Assembly: GCF_000007205.1 (NCBI RefSeq)
Contig: NC_005043.1
Span: 310,001-374,000 of the forward strand
Reading direction: 5' to 3'
DNA: 64,000 nucleotides
DNA from: Chlamydia pneumoniae TW-183
GTDB lineage: Bacteria; Chlamydiota; Chlamydiia; Chlamydiales; Chlamydiaceae
A program made the translations under genes and the position numbers. How positions within the stretch are numbered: position 1 is the stretch's first letter; each line of letters starts with the position of its first letter. Positions 63,621 to 64,000 of this stretch are shown here, piece by piece. The notes beneath the pieces are model-generated. The model did not search any database. It saw nothing but the letters and a program-made list of their open reading frames with translations, and was not told the DNA's origin.

Positions 63621-64000
63621 CTTCATCCTTTTGATAAAAAAGAGTGGAGGCAGTTTCTAAGACTCCTTTATTTCTAGCAATTACCCAAGCTTCTGCTGCT
63701 GCTGCAATTGCCTGAGAAGCGGCAGCCCCTAAAGAGATGCCCTTTTTTTTCTTTGTAACTTTAATAGATCGCTTCTGTTTGTTTTTTTCGTCTTTTTCCT
63801 GATCTTCTTTTTTCTTACTATCGCAATATAGTTTTTTAAAATCTAAATGCACATGACGCAACTGAGAAAGCAAGACCTTGGCTTGCTTTTGTCCGAGTAG
63901 CTTATAACGATGCCTCTGTTTCTTCTCCTCTTGTTCGCGATCTCCAATAGCTAGCAAGGCAAGCCGAATCGCTTCATTCGTAGCAATTTCCTCAGAAATT
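63613..64000 (-). CDS. Hypothetical protein, C-terminal part only (5' end outside window)
   Basis: The frame is open from the right edge to a TAG at 63613, about 128 residues, so the true start lies beyond the window; a TTG at 63957 is not needed as start. The visible part is highly charged: it begins ISEEIATNEAIRLALLAIGD, continues with Lys/Glu/Gln-rich helix, has a KKKEDQEKDEKNKQKR stretch, then an Ala-rich segment SLGAAASQAIAAAAEAW and an acidic end. No domain recognised. By position it may be the CT083 ortholog. Confidence 0.65.
   Translation of the reverse strand, partial: ISEEIATNEAIRLALLAIGDREQEEKKQRHRYKLLGQKQAKVLLSQLRHVHLDFKKLYCDSKKKEDQEKDEKNKQKRSIKVTKKKKGISLGAAASQAIAAAAEAWVIARNKGVLETASTLFYQKDEEA

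Noticed and set aside
63613..63957. Complete 114-aa gene starting at TTG 63957
   Set aside because: The frame continues open to the window edge, so this is only the tail of a longer gene.
1..64000. CRISPR array, insertion sequence, prophage or rRNA operon
   Set aside because: No regularly spaced repeats, transposase or integrase motifs, phage genes or rRNA sequence were seen.

Overview
The window is one stretch of a Chlamydia chromosome, most probably Chlamydia (Chlamydophila) pneumoniae. The evidence is the set and order of genes: incB/incC, the type III secretion genes cdsU-cdsV-copN-scc1, a second dnaA paralogue, an NTT/MFS-like transporter fused to HEAT repeats, and short, AT-rich, tightly packed operons. 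A local cluster of membrane proteins with a paired hydrophobic hairpin fits C. pneumoniae in particular. The species call rests on recalled gene order, not on a search. I see no rRNA, tRNA, CRISPR array, insertion sequence or phage gene.

Layout. 1-1986 (minus): metN-metI-metQ methionine importer, metQ running off the left edge. 2471-4946 (plus): a DhnA-type aldolase and an APC amino-acid transporter. 4943-13130 (minus): lineage-specific block with a gene split by a frameshift, its intact paralogue, the Mg2+ channel mgtE, a TPR-like protein and a bilobed membrane protein. 13226-20919 (plus): glutamate/dicarboxylate and NSS-type Na+ symporters, incB, incC, the transporter-HEAT fusion and a cyclic-nucleotide-binding-domain protein. 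21038-24135 (minus): acpP and fabG-fabD-fabH. 24230-29283 (plus): recR, bamA, skp, lpxD (outer membrane and lipid A). 29332-30372 (minus): an orphan that I read as a degenerate GH3/NagZ-like protein. 30547-33848 (plus): pdhABC behind a near-consensus promoter. 33926-36400 (minus): glgP. 36648-37013 (plus): small bilobed Inc-like protein. 37006-41864 (minus): dnaA paralogue, yidC, lgt. 41938-42772 (plus): small membrane protein and acpS. 42764-43699 (minus): trxB. 44391-52200 (plus): translation/transcription operon rpsA, nusA, infB, rbfA, truB, ribF. 52178-53272 (minus): ychF. 53663-60142 (plus): cdsU, cdsV, copN, scc1, malQ. 60359-63563 (plus): rpmB, a UbiD-family decarboxylase, a phospholipase-D-fold protein. 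63613-64000 (minus): C-terminal part of a further gene.

The genes combine core functions (fatty acids and lipid A, outer-membrane assembly, pyruvate to acetyl-CoA, glycogen breakdown, translation) with host-interface functions (T3SS apparatus, gatekeeper and chaperone, Inc proteins) and nutrient import (methionine, other amino acids, Mg2+). No wholly new system stands out. The best leads are the frameshift-split gene (4943-6459), the GH3-like orphan (29332-30372), the structured 691-base leader before rpsA with two mutually exclusive hairpins, a GC-rich structured island at 24992-25050, and the NPKD cleavage-site variant in CdsU.
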